64,000 nt of DNA from Pseudomonas sp. ANT_H12B (GTDB lineage: Bacteria; Pseudomonadota; Gammaproteobacteria; Pseudomonadales; Pseudomonadaceae), in the NCBI RefSeq assembly GCF_008369325.1, contig NZ_VOBI01000017.1, forward strand, positions 62,001-126,000, read 5' to 3'. Positions 62,493-64,000 of this stretch are shown piece after piece. Both the position numbers and the translations under genes were made by a program. Numbering within the stretch: position 1 is the first letter of the stretch; each line of letters starts with the position of its first letter. Below the pieces are notes generated by a model. That model was not told the DNA's origin and searched no databases. It saw only the letters and a program-made list of their open reading frames with translations.

Positions 62493-62734
62493 TCGGAGAA
62501 ATCCACCGCTGTCGCTTGTTCGTGACGCGAAGGAAGATCGAGCTCAACCCCACCACTGGCGCTGAACCTGTTGCGGATTCGGCTTCCAAGCCCTCCTGCG
62601 CGATCAACAGTAGCCAGGGCTCTGCCAAGAATCAGGCGAGCCTCCTCTTCCATTGAATGCCCATTGTGGGCCGCTGCGATGCGCAGCTGTTCCTTAATCT
62701 GATCATCCAGGTTTCGAATCGTAATGCTGGCCAT
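62489..62734 (-). CDS. Ribbon-helix-helix antitoxin, FitA/VapB type
   Basis: An 81-residue antitoxin. MASITIRNLDDQIKEQLRIA forms the ribbon and first helix and HNGHSMEEEARLILGRAL the second helix, followed by a toxin-binding tail. The start at 62734 has GGAGG upstream; an in-frame ATG at 62761 gives nine extra residues without support. It should repress its own promoter with the toxin. Confidence 0.9.
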   Translation of the reverse strand: MASITIRNLDDQIKEQLRIAAAHNGHSMEEEARLILGRALATVDRAGGLGSRIRNRFSASGGVELDLPSRHEQATAVDFSE

Positions 62735-62816
62735 GATGCCTCCTGCAATCAATGAAATCATTGATTGAGGCTAACATACCTTGCCCTATCAAAACTCGCA
62801 GAGCTGCCGAACGGCC

Positions 62817-63185
62817 TTACACACAAATCGAATTGGTAAACATCAACCGATTCCCGAACGGATCGCTGATGGTCATGTCCTGGCTACCCCACGGCATGGC
62901 CTGGATCTGTGGGTGTGCGAACTTATATTCCTTAGCCAGCAATTGCTGCTGAAACGCCTCCAGCTCATCCGTCTCGATTCGCAACGCCGAGCCCGGTGTG
63001 CTGTCGCCGTGATGTTCGGACAGATGCAACACGCACTCACCACGGGAGACTTGCAGGTACAACGGGAAGTTAGCCTCGAAACGATGCTGCCAGTCGATCG
63101 TGAATCCCAGGAAGTCGACGTAGAACTCCACGGCCTTGATTTCATCGAAAATCCGCAGGATCGGGGTGGTTTTGCCGAAGCTCAT
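62817..63185 (-). CDS. VOC-superfamily (glyoxalase/bleomycin-resistance fold) protein
   Basis: A 122-residue protein with the beta-alpha-beta-beta-beta pattern of the family: TPILRIFDEIKAVEFYVDFL, GFTIDWQHRFEANFPLYLQV, CVLHLSEHHGDSTPG, and the end TISDPFGNRLMFTNSI. The bleomycin-resistance-like group is the closest by eye. Substrate unknown. A truncated copy of its 3' end lies at 61990. Confidence 0.88.
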   Translation of the reverse strand: MSFGKTTPILRIFDEIKAVEFYVDFLGFTIDWQHRFEANFPLYLQVSRGECVLHLSEHHGDSTPGSALRIETDELEAFQQQLLAKEYKFAHPQIQAMPWGSQDMTISDPFGNRLMFTNSICV

Positions 63186-63305
63186 GGAGTTGCTCCCAGA
63201 CTGATAAGGCCCAGAGTGTAGCCGGGCGAGATGTCAGCACTTCGGCTTGATGATGGCTTTCTTTAATCTCAATGTGCCATCACTGTGACGCAGCACTCGG
63301 AATAG

Positions 63306-64000
63306 TTACTGAAACCCGTCACGTAAATCCCCTTCCCGCGCCAGAAACCGCCCTTCCCTTCTTCCGTTCGCCTGACCGTCGCTGTAACTCAAAACACCAT
63401 TGATCCACACCCCATCAATCCCTTCCGCCGCCCGTTGCGGATCATTGAAGTCCGCGACATCGCGAATCGTTGCAGGGTCGAACAACACCAGATCCGCCCA
63501 ATGCCCTACACGGATTTCGCCACGTTCCTTCAAGCCAAATCGCGCCGCCGACAACCCGGTCATCTTGTGCACGGCGGTGTGCAGCGGAAACAGCCCCACG
63601 TCGCGACTGAAATGTCCGAGCACGCGTGGGAATGCGCCCCACAAGCGTGGATGCGGAAACGGATCTTCCGGTAAGCCGTCAGAGCCCACCATCGACAGCG
63701 GATGCGCGAGGATTCTTCGTACATCGGCTTCATCCATCCCGTAGTACACCGCGCCTGCCGGTTGCAGTTGGCGGGCGGCATCGAGCAACGGCACGCCCCA
63801 TTCGGCGGCGATGTCCATCAGGTCACGGCCACCCACTTCAGGGTGTGGCGTTGACCAGGTGATGGTGATGCGATGGGCATCGGTGACTTGCTTGAGGTCC
63901 AGGGTCGAGGAGCTCGCCGCATAGGGGTAACAATCGCAGCCCACCGGGTGGGTTTTCGCCGCGTGTTCGAGGGACGCCAGCAGCTGCGGACTCCGCCCCC
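63306..64000 (-). CDS. N-acyl-D-amino-acid deacylase (C-terminal part; 5' end beyond the window)
   Basis: At least 230 residues of a D-aminoacylase-family amidohydrolase, which frees D-amino acids from N-acyl derivatives. The window begins within VGCDCYPYAASSSTLDL, a conserved region. GMDEADVRRILAHPLSMVGS holds the catalytic Asp segment (MVGSDGLP), followed by HPRLWGAFPRVLGHFSRDVG and the C-terminal RVGHWADLVLFDPATIRD. The frame is open to the window edge, so the start codon lies upstream. Confidence 0.92.
   Translation of the reverse strand, partial: GRSPQLLASLEHAAKTHPVGCDCYPYAASSSTLDLKQVTDAHRITITWSTPHPEVGGRDLMDIAAEWGVPLLDAARQLQPAGAVYYGMDEADVRRILAHPLSMVGSDGLPEDPFPHPRLWGAFPRVLGHFSRDVGLFPLHTAVHKMTGLSAARFGLKERGEIRVGHWADLVLFDPATIRDVADFNDPQRAAEGIDGVWINGVLSYSDGQANGRREGRFLAREGDLRDGFQ

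Noticed and set aside
1..64000. CRISPR array
   Set aside because: No regularly spaced direct repeats with unique spacers were found; the repeats present are palindromic intergenic elements or paired decamers.

Overview
The window looks like chromosomal DNA of a Pseudomonas of the fluorescens group. It has a GC-rich core, an lldR-lldP-lldEFG lactate locus, a pel operon with pelX placed as in P. protegens, McpS-like chemoreceptor architecture, a tmRNA with a Pseudomonas-type tag, and REP-type palindromes of the kind found in these genomes. All calls come from reading the sequence; no database search was run.

Layout. (1) 1-11.4 kb is core DNA: the start of an NSS sodium symporter (partial), smpB, the lactate regulator lldR with a clear operator, lactate permease lldP, the iron-sulfur L-lactate dehydrogenase lldEFG, a large FAD/Fe-S D-lactate dehydrogenase, a small exported protein, and ssrA. 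(2) 11.39-39.32 kb is a genomic island integrated at the 3' end of ssrA. A P4-type tyrosine integrase sits at its left end and a degenerate copy of the ssrA 3' end at its right end. Identical pairs of a decamer near both ends look like integrase arm sites. The cargo is mainly anti-phage: an OLD nuclease plus UvrD-like helicase pair (Gabija-like), a SNF2 helicase-Mod-Res type III restriction operon, a WYL regulator of BrxR/CapW type, and a divergent McrBC-like pair. It also carries a recombination module (zinc-ribbon/glycine-zipper protein, DUF932, YqaJ nuclease, a Gp3-like directionality-factor-type protein, RadC) and a replication/regulatory tail (inovirus-type Gp2 protein with a decayed relative, AlpA, a double winged-helix protein, a ribbon-helix-helix-like coiled-coil protein). 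No conjugation genes were seen. (3) 39.3-39.84 kb is a scar holding an RND adaptor remnant and an ISL3-type transposase tail.

(4) 39.85-53.1 kb is the leftward pelXABCDEFG operon for Pel exopolysaccharide. It includes a c-di-GMP I-site in PelD and a candidate FleQ box upstream of pelX. (5) 53.2-53.9 kb holds a TonB-receptor remnant. (6) 53.9-57.5 kb holds a three-gene operon (unknown protein, double-domain KaiC-like ATPase, soluble histidine kinase) and a GNAT acetyltransferase. (7) 57.5-64 kb holds REP palindromes, a PAP2 phosphatase/Ais-like phosphatase operon, an HBM-type chemoreceptor, a DUF6124-like pseudogene, a fitAB/vapBC-type toxin-antitoxin pair flanked by a VOC gene and a remnant of a VOC gene, and the C-terminal part of an N-acyl-D-amino-acid deacylase.

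Working together: LldR probably represses the lactate genes until lactate is present. SmpB and tmRNA, the two parts of trans-translation, lie about 10 kb apart, and ssrA served as the island's landing site. The island supplies at least three nuclease/helicase defence modules around one putative defence regulator. Pel genes make, deacetylate and export a cationic exopolysaccharide under c-di-GMP control.
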